NCBI GenBank assembly: GCA_018672815.1
Contig: JABHDX010000147.1
Location: 1-31,056, forward strand
Direction: 5' to 3'
DNA from: Gammaproteobacteria bacterium
GTDB taxonomy: Bacteria; Pseudomonadota; Gammaproteobacteria; UBA11654
DNA: 31,056 nt
The notes under the pieces were generated by a model that was not told the DNA's origin, ran no database searches, and was given only the letters and a program-made list of their open reading frames with translations. This document shows, piece by piece, positions 16,990 through 25,670 of this stretch (the first letter of the stretch is position 1; each line of letters begins with the position of its first letter). Position numbers and translations under genes: made by a program.

Positions 16990-18510
16990 ATGACCTCTCT
17001 TCGTTCAAATAATGCTCAACTATCAGTTGATAGTGCCAAGACTTTTATTGACCGAGGTCAGCAAAAAATATTTATTAATGGTGAATGGGTAGATGCCTAC
17101 GATGGCTCTATTTTCGAAACTGTAGATCCTGGAACAGGCAATATAATAAACGAGATAGCTAAAGGGAGTATTTGTGAGATAAATGATGCTGTAATTGCTG
17201 CCAGAAAAGCACTTGAGAGTGATCAGTGGTTTAATATGCTTCCCGTTGGTCGAGCAGAGATTCTCAATAAAATTGCCAATATTATGGAAGATAATATTGA
17301 TGAATTGTCTGAGCTAGAAACTCTCGATCAAGGAAAACCATTATATGTTTCTCGTTGGGCAGAAATACCAGGTGCAATTGATCAATTTCGCTATTTTTCT
17401 GGTGTTGCTAGAACCATTGAAGGTCAAACCATTACTTCATCCATCGGTTATCAACCCCAAGATAAAAAGACTTTTAGTTATACGAAGAGACATCCAATTG
17501 GTGTGGTAGCTTGTATTACTCCTTGGAATTCACCATTGGTATTAACTGCAATGAAATTAGCTCCAGCTTTGGCTGCAGGATGCACTATTGTTTTGAAGCC
17601 AGCAACTTATACTAGTCTAACAGCTGTCCGTTTAGTCGAAATATGCCAACAGGCGGGTCTTCCAGATGGCGTTATAAATTTGGTCACTGGTTCTGGGAGC
17701 ACGATAGGCCATGCCCTTGCTATGCATCCAGATGTGGATAAAGTTTCATTTACAGGGTCAACTGAGATTGGTCGCAGAGTGATTCAAGCAGCAGGAGAAT
17801 CCAATCTTAAAAAAGTTCAAGTCGAACTTGGAGGTAAATCACCTCAAATAGTGATGCCTGATGCAGATCTTAATTTAACGATACCTGGTGTGGCTAATGC
17901 AATCTTTTTTAATGGCGGTCAAGTTTGTGTTGCTGGATCCAGGTTGATCGTTCATAAGAGTATTTCTGATCAATTGATTGAAGGAGTGGCTAAATACGGT
18001 CGTGAAATGGTTATGGGTCATGGTCTGGATCCTAAGACTCAGATGGGACCTTTAGTAGCTAAGAGTCATGCCGAATCTGTGAAAAAATATGTTGATGATG
18101 CTTTAATTGATGGTGCAGTTTTAATCTCAGGTGGCCAACTATTAGGTACATCAGGTTGTTTTATGGAACCGACTATAGTTGGTAGTGTGAATCGCGATAT
18201 GGCTATCTTTAAAGAAGAGGTATTTGGACCGGTTCTCACAGTATCAGTGTTTGAAGATATAGAGCAAGCAGTGGCTTTAGCTAATGATAGTAATTATGGA
18301 CTTGCAGCATCATTATGGACAGAAGGGTTATCCAATACTCATCGCATTGCAGATTCTATAAATGCTGGCACCGTTTGGGTAAATAGCCATTTGATGTTTG
18401 ATTCAGCTTTACCGATTGGTGGTTGGAAGCAATCAGGTTGGGGCAAAGAATCGGGTCATCAAGCAGTATCAAATTATCTTAAAGATAAAACTGTGACTGC
18501 TATTTTATAA
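16990..18510 (+). CDS. NAD(P)-dependent aldehyde dehydrogenase (copy 2)
   Basis: This 506-residue aldehyde dehydrogenase has all catalytic parts: Asn180 in ITPWN, Lys203 in VLKPAT, the standard cofactor loop FTGSTEIGR (254-262), Glu279 in VELGGK and Cys313 in GGQVCVAGSR, followed by EEVFGPVL and LPIGGWKQSGWGKE. The N-terminus carries about 20 residues beyond the usual start of the fold. Similarity to the first aldehyde dehydrogenase is clear but distant, and the cofactor loop differs, so these are not recent duplicates and probably act on different aldehydes. It lies 51 bp after the MORN gene. The ATG has only a weak ribosome-binding site (AAAG at 16980-16983). The physiological aldehyde is unknown. 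Confidence 0.92.
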   Translation: MTSLRSNNAQLSVDSAKTFIDRGQQKIFINGEWVDAYDGSIFETVDPGTGNIINEIAKGSICEINDAVIAARKALESDQWFNMLPVGRAEILNKIANIMEDNIDELSELETLDQGKPLYVSRWAEIPGAIDQFRYFSGVARTIEGQTITSSIGYQPQDKKTFSYTKRHPIGVVACITPWNSPLVLTAMKLAPALAAGCTIVLKPATYTSLTAVRLVEICQQAGLPDGVINLVTGSGSTIGHALAMHPDVDKVSFTGSTEIGRRVIQAAGESNLKKVQVELGGKSPQIVMPDADLNLTIPGVANAIFFNGGQVCVAGSRLIVHKSISDQLIEGVAKYGREMVMGHGLDPKTQMGPLVAKSHAESVKKYVDDALIDGAVLISGGQLLGTSGCFMEPTIVGSVNRDMAIFKEEVFGPVLTVSVFEDIEQAVALANDSNYGLAASLWTEGLSNTHRIADSINAGTVWVNSHLMFDSALPIGGWKQSGWGKESGHQAVSNYLKDKTVTAIL

Positions 18511-18625
18511 AACTGATAATAAAAATATAAAGTATAAATGATCTATATCAATTGAAGATTCAGTATAATTTAGTAAGCTAGTTATTAGCACTATGATCTT
18601 GGATTTTTGATTCTGAAAGTTATGA

Positions 18626-18664
18626 TGCCCATTATAGAGACAAAGAACGGACTGTTGTTGTCTG
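18626..18664 (+). promoter_or_regulatory. Conserved upstream element, copy B
   Basis: TGCCCATTATAGAGACA (18626-18642) differs from copy A at one base. GTTG at 18657-18660 and the following CTG keep the spacing seen in copies A and C. It lies 173 nt upstream of TonB receptor 1. A possible sigma-70 promoter (TTTACG at 18706, TAAAAT at 18730, spacer 18) lies downstream of it, which would place the element where an activator binds. That promoter call is weak. Confidence 0.6.
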
Positions 18665-18798
18665 TTGTGTTATCTCTCCTTAGTGTTGGTGTAGAAGAAC
18701 TTATCTTTACGAAATTTTTTTAGTATCGATAAAATATTTAGGGTTAGAGTTTTTTATAAATGTTCGAAATTTTTTAATTGTATTTAGAGGGGAGAAAT

Positions 18799-21165
18799 AT
18801 GAAATTAATCAATAAACTAACTTTGTTATCTTTAATGATAGCAATAGTATCATTTGCATCGCCGTCGTATGTTTTTGCACAAGACGGTGCACTAGCAATT
18901 GAAGAGATTATTGTTACTTCTCGTAAGAGAGAAGAAACTTTGATGTCTGCACCTGTGACTGTTAGCGCTTTTGGATCAAGTGAAATTGAAGATATGGCGC
19001 TTGATGAATTACCAGATTTTGTTAACTTCACACCTGGTTTTCATTATTCAGAGCATTCTGTGGGTAAAGGAGGTCGATTTAATCGACGTTTAATCTTTAG
19101 AGGAATGAATCCACGAACCGATCGTCAAACAAGACAAGGGGCTACAGTTTTTATTGACGGTGCTCCAATTTTGGGTTCAGAGATTGGCAGTACTGATAAT
19201 TATGAACGAATAGAAATTATTAAAGGACCTCAAAGTGCTTACTTTGGCCGTTCAACGTTCTCCGGTGCTATCAATGCTGTAACTAAAACTCCAGGAGATG
19301 AATGGAAAGGTAGAATTACTGCTGAAGGTGCTAAATTTGGGACTCTAGATGTTTCAGGTCAAATAGAAGGACCTATAAGTGATACTGTCTCAATGCGATT
19401 CAGTGCTCGAAGTTATAATACTGATGGTGAGTTTGAGAATGCTAGCGATCCGGGTACCACTCTAGGAGAAGAGTCCACAACTGATGTTTCCTTATCTTTA
19501 TTTGCCCAACCTAGCGATAAATTATCAGTAAAACTTCGCTTACATTCCTGGGTTGATGATGATGGCCCTTCAGTTGGTGTTTTTGTTAATCGCAATGAAC
19601 AACCAGAACTGTTTACCTGTAAGCCTAATGGCAATTCTGTAGCTGGTGGCAATTGGCTTTGTGGCGATGTCCCATACATGGGTACTTCTCTGGTTGGAAT
19701 GGATACAATTATAACTCCAACATTACAGACGAAGTATTTTAGTCCAGCGATGATTGAGTCATATGATCGCATGTTTCAACCAAAACAGGCAATGGGATTA
19801 GAGAGACACGCTAAGGAAGCTAGTTTAGTCATAGATTATGAGATGGATAATGGAATGACGCTATCATTTATTACTGCTGCTCATGAGAATGAGTACAGTA
19901 GTTTTGAGGATTTTGATCGCCGAGTTACCGCTGGCAAGTTAGGAAACTATTTAGGGTTTATGGCATCAGCTGATACATATAGCATGTCCATGACTCAAAA
20001 CAAGGATTCTAGTAGTGAGATTAGACTGACATCTGCTGCTGATAGCCAGATAAGTTGGATGGTTGGCGCTAGTTATACTGACATTGAAGCTAGATTAGTA
20101 GGCTATAATGTTCTCTGGGGTGGGACACCTAGGCCTACTCAGAGTGTCAGTACTTTTGATCCAGAAACTAGAGCTGTTTTTGCTTCACTTGGCTATGATA
20201 TCAGCGATACTTTAACATTAAATCTTGAGCTACGAAAACAAGATGATAAGGTCATTGAAGGTACTCTTGGAAATGAACCACTGTCGAATACATTCTCAAG
20301 TACTACACCTCGTGTCATTTTGGATTATAAACCCAGAGAAGGCTTAACTTATTATGCTATTTTTGCGAAAGGTGTTAACCCAGGTCAGTTTAATGCTGGT
20401 CTATTGGGAAGAACTCAGGGTGAATTAGATCAGATAGCCGCACAAGGCGGTGGTGGAATCAGTGTAGATGAAGAAGAAATCACTAATATAGAGTTTGGTA
20501 CTAAAGCTCGATTTTGGGACGATCGTGCACAGATAACAGCGGCTGTTTATTTCTCAGATTGGGAAAATGCTATCGCACCAGAGATTTTATCGATTACTAA
20601 TGCTGCCGGTGATGGTGAAAATATTCAAGTAAACTCCAATGGCGGTCAGGCAGACCTCTCAGGTCTTGAGATTGAAGGAACTTACTTGTTATCTGATAAT
20701 TGGACAATTGATATGACATATTCATTGAATAAGTCAGATATTAATGACTTTGAGAGTGCAGATGCACTAGCTCTTTTTGGTAATCGAACCATTGATGGAA
20801 TGGGTAATAGTTTTTCTCGTTACCCAGAGAAAAGTAGCACATTATCAGCAATCTATGCTGATACCATGGAGTCTGGAAATGACTTTTTTGTAAGAGGTGA
20901 CTTCATTCGTCAAGGTAGTACATGGATGACTAATGCTAACGTAACTAGTACTCCTGCTTACTCAATATTTAACCTAAGAGCAGGTTTGGAATCTGATTCA
21001 TGGCGGGTTGAAGTTTATGCAAACAACTTGTTTGATAAAGAAGGTTACTCCAATCTTCAACTTTTCCCTGATCTATCAGGTCTAAGTGGTCCTTTCACTA
21101 GAGGAATCATGGCTGGAATGATTCAGCAGAGATCATATGGAATAAGAACTACCTTTGATTTCTAA
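18799..21165 (+). CDS. TonB-dependent outer-membrane receptor 1
   Basis: This 788-residue TonB-dependent receptor begins with a signal peptide (1-27, ending VFA). A TonB-box-like EEIIVTSRKREE (35-46) is followed by the plug domain, with FIDGAPI, then RIEIIKGPQS and FSGAINAVTK. The remaining roughly 550 residues alternate polar and aromatic segments as expected for a 22-strand barrel, and the chain ends in the membrane-insertion type FDF. One extracellular loop has a close Cys pair (CKPNGNS...WLCG). The ATG at 18799 follows GAGGGGAG at 18787-18794; an in-frame TTG at 18778 lacks such a site and would precede the ribosome-binding site itself. Element B lies upstream. The ligand is not predictable; the catabolic context suggests a carbon source rather than a siderophore (inference). 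A hairpin follows the stop. Confidence 0.93.
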   Translation: MKLINKLTLLSLMIAIVSFASPSYVFAQDGALAIEEIIVTSRKREETLMSAPVTVSAFGSSEIEDMALDELPDFVNFTPGFHYSEHSVGKGGRFNRRLIFRGMNPRTDRQTRQGATVFIDGAPILGSEIGSTDNYERIEIIKGPQSAYFGRSTFSGAINAVTKTPGDEWKGRITAEGAKFGTLDVSGQIEGPISDTVSMRFSARSYNTDGEFENASDPGTTLGEESTTDVSLSLFAQPSDKLSVKLRLHSWVDDDGPSVGVFVNRNEQPELFTCKPNGNSVAGGNWLCGDVPYMGTSLVGMDTIITPTLQTKYFSPAMIESYDRMFQPKQAMGLERHAKEASLVIDYEMDNGMTLSFITAAHENEYSSFEDFDRRVTAGKLGNYLGFMASADTYSMSMTQNKDSSSEIRLTSAADSQISWMVGASYTDIEARLVGYNVLWGGTPRPTQSVSTFDPETRAVFASLGYDISDTLTLNLELRKQDDKVIEGTLGNEPLSNTFSSTTPRVILDYKPREGLTYYAIFAKGVNPGQFNAGLLGRTQGELDQIAAQGGGGISVDEEEITNIEFGTKARFWDDRAQITAAVYFSDWENAIAPEILSITNAAGDGENIQVNSNGGQADLSGLEIEGTYLLSDNWTIDMTYSLNKSDINDFESADALALFGNRTIDGMGNSFSRYPEKSSTLSAIYADTMESGNDFFVRGDFIRQGSTWMTNANVTSTPAYSIFNLRAGLESDSWRVEVYANNLFDKEGYSNLQLFPDLSGLSGPFTRGIMAGMIQQRSYGIRTTFDF

Positions 21166-21171
21166 AAACGT

Positions 21172-21223
21172 AGGGGCACAACCATATTATATTCCCCATA
21201 AAATTTCTCTCGGTTGTGCCCTT
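21172..21223. terminator. Hairpin after TonB receptor 1 (possible terminator or mRNA-stabilising stem)
   Basis: AGGGGCACAACC (21172-21183) pairs with GGTTGTGCCCTT (21212-21223) over 12 positions with one G-U pair. The loop is 28 nt and no strong T-run follows directly, so it is not a classic intrinsic terminator. It could protect the abundant receptor mRNA 3' end or give partial termination before the methyltransferase. Confidence 0.5.
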
Positions 21224-21299
21224 AACAGCTTTTCAAGTAAACTAAACCTATAAAAGTACTAAGAACTACATAGTAATTAGCACTAAGGTAAAAATTGAT

Positions 21300-22391
21300 A
21301 TGACTACTAATAAAGCAATTTATATTCGTGGGAAAACTGCAGGAGTCTTCCCGTCTCTTTCATCACGTCGAGATGAAGCTTATGTTGGTTTTATAGAAGA
21401 TGCTCGTAATGTATTACTGCATGCCCAACAGAAGCCTCTTTCAGAATATTGTCGACACATGATCAAGGATGCTGGAAAAACCTTGAACTCTGATCAAAAA
21501 AATACAGCAGAAGCAAAAGATTTGCTCATGAAAGATAATGTTTTAAAAACCTATTACCGAGTAAAACGTACTCTTCAAGAATCATTTTGGGAATGTCTTC
21601 GCAATTCTTTTGACATGCGAAAAAATGATCTACTACAAGCACTCGATGATGCTGAAAGTATTGGTCCAGGATCAGTAGAATACAGTTCAGAATTTTTAAC
21701 TCCTGAGTATGCTAATACTGAGATACATATACAGCCTGGCGGTAATGTCAATGAACCGCTTTCAGGTTTTCTTTATGACTATGGAGCAAAGGTATTTATG
21801 GGTGGTGCAGCTGATAATGACATGTTAAGTGATATGCAAGCCAGCACAGTAGCTGTTCCTAAAGATGGAAAAGTTAAACGAATTCTTGATCTTGGATGCA
21901 GTGCAGGTGTTACGACAACAGCTATGAAACGCATATATCCAGATGCTGAAATATGGGGGATTGATTTTAGTTCTCATATGGTTCGTTATGCGCATGCTAG
22001 AGCGATAGAGAATAATTATGATATAAATTTTAAACAAATGCTTGCTGAAGATCTTAACTTTGAAGACAATAATTTTGATATTATCGTTGCAAATTTATTA
22101 TTTCATGAGGTTCCAGTTTCAGTCTCAAAGAAAATACTATCAGAAACATTGAGGGTTTTAAGGCCAGGAGGTAGTTTTACATTGATTGATTTTCCTGGTG
22201 ACAAAAATGGAGATGTTTACGGCATGTTTTTTGGAGAAATGGATGCTGCTGATAATGGAGAACCTTTCCTTCCTGGTTTTGTCCGTTCTAATGTTGAAGA
22301 TATTATGAAAGAAACAGGTTTTGAGATGGAAGTATACGACCCATCCAAATCTCTACTTGCAGGAAGAATAGGATATAAACCAATTAATTAA
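21300..22391 (+). CDS. SAM-dependent class I methyltransferase with N-terminal helical domain
   Basis: This is a 363-residue protein. The C-terminal half is a class I methyltransferase Rossmann fold: motif I ILDLGCSAG (195-203), acidic residue Asp222 in GIDFS at the end of strand 2, and VANLLFHEV then LRVLRPGGSFTLIDF for motifs around strands 4-5. The N-terminal roughly 180 residues are mostly polar and helical with no motif I recognise; they could bind the acceptor. No signal peptide is visible, so it is cytoplasmic. AAGG at 21286-21289 supports the ATG. It follows TonB receptor 1 by 134 bp (with a hairpin between) and precedes a small gene by 12 bp. It may methylate or modify the imported compound; a quinone or small-acid methyltransferase is equally possible. 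Confidence 0.85.
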   Translation: MTTNKAIYIRGKTAGVFPSLSSRRDEAYVGFIEDARNVLLHAQQKPLSEYCRHMIKDAGKTLNSDQKNTAEAKDLLMKDNVLKTYYRVKRTLQESFWECLRNSFDMRKNDLLQALDDAESIGPGSVEYSSEFLTPEYANTEIHIQPGGNVNEPLSGFLYDYGAKVFMGGAADNDMLSDMQASTVAVPKDGKVKRILDLGCSAGVTTTAMKRIYPDAEIWGIDFSSHMVRYAHARAIENNYDINFKQMLAEDLNFEDNNFDIIVANLLFHEVPVSVSKKILSETLRVLRPGGSFTLIDFPGDKNGDVYGMFFGEMDAADNGEPFLPGFVRSNVEDIMKETGFEMEVYDPSKSLLAGRIGYKPIN

Positions 22392-22403
22392 AATGAAAGC
22401 TAA

Positions 22404-22745
22404 ATGATAGATGACAAATCAAAGGATCTAGAAAATTTTGATAATCTTCCTGGGTTTAAGAGAGGAAATCCTACCTATTTCGAAAATGAAGTAATTGATC
22501 ATCTTATTGATATAACACTTGAATTAGGTGCAGAGCTTTGGGTTGTTAAAGACAGACTTGCTCATCTTGAAGAAATACTATCAAATGAGAACAAAGTATC
22601 TTTAAACTCACTCGACAATGATAAGCCATCAGAAGAACTTCAAAAAAAACTAAACAATGAACGTATTCAATTAATAAAACGTATTTATGGAAGACTCTAT
22701 TCTAAATATGGTGGCGAATCTGCAGATGAAAAGAGTGCTATTTAA
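22404..22745 (+). CDS. Small hypothetical protein, predicted helical
   Basis: I do not recognise a named family for this 113-residue protein. It is charged and soluble with no signal peptide or membrane segment. The middle part (about 29-62) reads as one amphipathic helix, with LGAELWVVKDRLAHLEEIL as its core. A second helix-rich stretch (77-103) is rich in Lys, Arg and Glu, so coiled-coil pairing is likely. The codon pattern and tight spacing (12 bp after the methyltransferase) support a real gene in the same operon. Similar short proteins may accompany enzymes as partners or subunits, but that is only a guess. The ribosome-binding site is weak (GAAAG at 22395-22399), which suggests translational linkage to the upstream gene. 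Confidence 0.72.
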   Translation: MIDDKSKDLENFDNLPGFKRGNPTYFENEVIDHLIDITLELGAELWVVKDRLAHLEEILSNENKVSLNSLDNDKPSEELQKKLNNERIQLIKRIYGRLYSKYGGESADEKSAI

Positions 22746-22864
22746 AATTTACTTTTTCTTTTAATTAATGATAGAAAAAAAAGTCAAAAATTATAAATTA
22801 TATAATTCATCACTTTAATCAATTATTCGTAATTACATAGAAGAATTAAATATCACTATAACTA

Positions 22865-22880
22865 TTGCACACGTTTGCAA
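22865..22880 (+). promoter_or_regulatory. LacI-type operator upstream of TonB receptor 2
   Basis: TTGCACACGTTTGCAA is a near-perfect palindrome with a central CpG, the form bound by LacI-family regulators. It is the exact reverse complement of the site at 29295-29310. A LacI-family gene lies at 26499. The downstream half overlaps the predicted -35 box, which suggests repression in the absence of inducer. Confidence 0.8.
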
Positions 22881-22902
22881 AATATTTCAATGTCATTATA
22901 GT
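22875..22902 (+). promoter_or_regulatory. Predicted sigma-70 promoter of TonB receptor 2
   Basis: A -35 box TTGCAA (22875-22880) and a -10 box TATAGT (22897-22902) are separated by 16 bp. The -35 is the right half of the LacI-type operator. The receptor's ATG follows 41 nt after the -10. A 9-bp inverted repeat (TATAACTAT 22857-22865, ATAGTTATA 22898-22906) brackets the site. Confidence 0.55.
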
Positions 22903-22943
22903 TATATTAAAGACTTTACATAAAAATGAGGGAGCATCTAAAA

Positions 22944-25598
22944 ATGAGAAACATAAATATTTCGATTAAGTTAATTGTAATAGTACTATTATTTTCCTTA
23001 GAGCCTTTGATAGCGCAAACAGTGATCGAGGAAATTACTGTCACAGCTAGAAATCGTGCTGAGAATCTACAAGAAGTTCCACTTGCTATTTCTGTTTTTA
23101 CATCCGAACAATTAGATAAAGCGACCATTAAGAATATTAATGATTTAGCTAACTATACATCAAATATGACTTTCAATAGTAGTGAGAATGGTCGTTTAAA
23201 CATTCCAGTAATTCGAGGAATGGGAATGATAGATACTCGTGGATTTGATAATAATGTCAGTATTTTTCTTGATGGTGTTTTTGTTTCAGGTAGAAGTTCT
23301 CAGAATGTATCAATGCTAGATTTGGAACGAGTTGAAGTCGTTAAAGGTCCTCAAAGTGCCCTTTATGGACGTAACTCTTTTTCAGGGGCTATAAATTATG
23401 TAACTAAGAAACCAAATGATGAATTTTTAGGCAAAGTGACCACAACTGTTGATTTAGACAATATTCGTCAAGTTATAGCTACATTAAGTGGTCCAATTAT
23501 AGAAGGAAAACTCTATGGAAGCTTAGCTTTAGACTCTGATCATGATGGAGGTACTTATATCAACCGACCCGTAGATCGAGAATATCAACTAGGAGGACAT
23601 GATAATGAAAATCTAATGGCTACTCTCCGATATACTCCTGATGAGGCTACTGATATAATTTTTAGTGCTTTTCATGGTAGAGAAGATATAGATCAACTGC
23701 CAATTTCAATTGATGCAAATAATTGTGGTGAGTATAACAATCCATCGGGTGGTTATGACAAGGGAGCTGCTTATTACCATTGTGGAGAAATTAATGGTTC
23801 AGGTACAGATGAATTCAGTATGTCTCCTGAAGCTTATTCTGCTAAAGGTAGTTCATCACGATTTACTCTAAAAATGGATTTTACTTATGATGATTACAAC
23901 CTAATATCCACTTCATCTTATTCAGAGAGTGATAGTCATGGAAATATGGATCTTGATAGGGGATATAGAGGCGCTGAACATTATGGTTGGACTACTGTAG
24001 CAGCTGCACAATCATATTTTTATGGAGGTCCTCTTGCTGGTCGTAGAGCTAATTTAGGACCTATGGGAACTCCACCTCTGTTATCATCTGATCCAGGATT
24101 TCCAGCTCCAACTATACCAATCGGAGGGCTATTTCAGGCTGATACTTATCTGGGAGCACAGAACCTTGATCAGGAGTATTTGTCGCAAGAAATAAGAATA
24201 GAATCAAACTCAGATCAAAGACTAAGATGGTCTGCGGGCGCATTTTATTTTAAATCTGAAAGCACTTCATCAACAGCATTCAATGTTGATGTAAGTGATG
24301 CACTTGAAGCATCTGGTCTGCCTGCTGATCAACTTATTTTTCTAACAGCAGAACCTTTATTTTTCCCCACAGCATTCCACCCAATGTTTGGCTTTCCTAT
24401 CGCCTTTTTCAATGGAAATATGGGAGTTAGTCACCCCGTTCTTGCTCAACCATCTCTGGATCCGGCAAGTACTGGAATAATTTGGTGGGATGGAAGTAAT
24501 CCAAATAATCATCTAACTTCTGGTATTGAAAAAGTCACACAACATGCACTCTTTGGTTCTGTTCAATATGATATTTCAGATCAACTTACTATAACAACAG
24601 AATTGCGTTGGACTAATGATGATCGTAGCCTTTTAAGCACAAAAGATGATTTCTTTTTCTCGCTTAAGACCTTTGAAGCAGCTGGAGTGCCAGCTTACCA
24701 TGAAGTTAAGCATGATTATTGGGATCCAAGAGTAACTCTGAGTTATAAAGCAACTGAGAAAAGTATGCTCTATGCTTCTGCTTCTCATGGCACTCGATCG
24801 GGTGGAATTAACCCCAGTCTTCCTATTACAGCAGATCCATCTTATGACCCTGAAGAGAATTGGACTTATGAAGTAGGGGCTAAAACTACATTACTTAATG
24901 GCAAATTACAGATTAATGCTGCCGCTTTTGTTATTGACTGGACGGACGCACAATTTAGACAGATATTATCTAACTTCTTAACAACAACAGCTAATTCAGA
25001 AGGCTTAGATATTAATGGCTTTGAGATTGATTTCATTTATAACCCAACTGATAATTTATTAATTGCTGGTGGTTATGGTTATGCCAATGCTGAATTTGCA
25101 GATGGAACACTTTGGACAGGCGGTAATGCATTTTGTAGCAAGATGTTAGGACAAGATTCTAGTAGTTACCAGTCACTACCAATTAATTGTGTAACATCAT
25201 CTATCAATGGTAAAAGCTATCCTGATATGAGTAAAAAAATGCCTAAACGTTCTAGTAAGAACACTGCTAATTTAGCTGTTGAATATAGAAAAGCATTGCC
25301 TAAATCCTTGATAAATGATCTTGATGGTTTCATCAGACTTGATTCTTATTATCGATCTAAACAATACATGGATGAAATGAATGTAGCTTTTGTTCCAGAT
25401 CGTATAGTTATGAATTTTAGTGCTGGCGTTGAATCAGGAAATTTTGATCTAAAAATTTGGGTACGTAATTTACTAGATGATGATAAACCAATTTATGCAC
25501 AACAATTTGGAACAGACTTTAATTCACAGTTAACAGTATCAGGCGTAGTGAATCCAACGCTAAGGCAAATTGGTTTTACTGGCACATATAGATTTTAA
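22944..25598 (+). CDS. TonB-dependent outer-membrane receptor 2
   Basis: This 884-residue TonB-dependent receptor has a signal peptide (about 1-25, ending LIAQ), TonB-box-like EEITVTARNRAE, and a plug with FLDGVFV, RVEVVKGPQSALYGRNSF and FSGAINYVTKKP. A long barrel ends in TGTYRF with a terminal Phe. The barrel is about 100 residues longer than in receptor 1, with large loops containing two Cys pairs (around CGEYNN...HCGE, and CSKMLG...NCVTSS). GAGGGAG at 22928-22934 lies 9 nt from the ATG at 22944; the in-frame ATG at 22926 overlaps the upstream edge of that site and is rejected. A LacI-type operator covers the promoter. The GPH symporter and LacI regulator nearby suggest uptake of a glycoside-like or similar small molecule (inference). 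It is followed by the NmrA-like gene after 72 bp. Confidence 0.93.
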   Translation: MRNINISIKLIVIVLLFSLEPLIAQTVIEEITVTARNRAENLQEVPLAISVFTSEQLDKATIKNINDLANYTSNMTFNSSENGRLNIPVIRGMGMIDTRGFDNNVSIFLDGVFVSGRSSQNVSMLDLERVEVVKGPQSALYGRNSFSGAINYVTKKPNDEFLGKVTTTVDLDNIRQVIATLSGPIIEGKLYGSLALDSDHDGGTYINRPVDREYQLGGHDNENLMATLRYTPDEATDIIFSAFHGREDIDQLPISIDANNCGEYNNPSGGYDKGAAYYHCGEINGSGTDEFSMSPEAYSAKGSSSRFTLKMDFTYDDYNLISTSSYSESDSHGNMDLDRGYRGAEHYGWTTVAAAQSYFYGGPLAGRRANLGPMGTPPLLSSDPGFPAPTIPIGGLFQADTYLGAQNLDQEYLSQEIRIESNSDQRLRWSAGAFYFKSESTSSTAFNVDVSDALEASGLPADQLIFLTAEPLFFPTAFHPMFGFPIAFFNGNMGVSHPVLAQPSLDPASTGIIWWDGSNPNNHLTSGIEKVTQHALFGSVQYDISDQLTITTELRWTNDDRSLLSTKDDFFFSLKTFEAAGVPAYHEVKHDYWDPRVTLSYKATEKSMLYASASHGTRSGGINPSLPITADPSYDPEENWTYEVGAKTTLLNGKLQINAAAFVIDWTDAQFRQILSNFLTTTANSEGLDINGFEIDFIYNPTDNLLIAGGYGYANAEFADGTLWTGGNAFCSKMLGQDSSSYQSLPINCVTSSINGKSYPDMSKKMPKRSSKNTANLAVEYRKALPKSLINDLDGFIRLDSYYRSKQYMDEMNVAFVPDRIVMNFSAGVESGNFDLKIWVRNLLDDDKPIYAQQFGTDFNSQLTVSGVVNPTLRQIGFTGTYRF

Positions 25599-25635
25599 TA
25601 GAGTTTTTACTGAACAATAATTAAATACAATCTAA

Positions 25636-25655
25636 TTTAGATATTTTTATCTAAA
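25636..25655 (+). promoter_or_regulatory. Perfect 8-bp hairpin abutting the ribosome-binding site of the NmrA-like gene
   Basis: TTTAGATA (25636-25643) and TATCTAAA (25648-25655) form an 8-bp stem with a TTTT loop. The GGGG of the ribosome-binding site begins at the next base (25656), 11 nt before the ATG at 25671. It could tune translation or mark an mRNA processing point between receptor 2 and this gene. Confidence 0.45.
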
Positions 25656-25670
25656 GGGGCATTAATACCA

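Noticed and set aside
18778..18798. TTG at 18778 as start of TonB receptor 1
   Set aside because: The strong GAGGGGAG site lies downstream of this TTG and points to the ATG at 18799, which also gives a normal signal peptide.
19413..19772. 119-codon antisense open frame inside TonB receptor 1, and a similar 90-codon one at 10616-10888
   Set aside because: Both lie wholly opposite well-supported genes, with no ribosome-binding site or recognisable protein features; they are coding shadows.
22926..22943. ATG at 22926 as start of TonB receptor 2
   Set aside because: It overlaps the GAGGGAG site, which is spaced 9 nt from the ATG at 22944.
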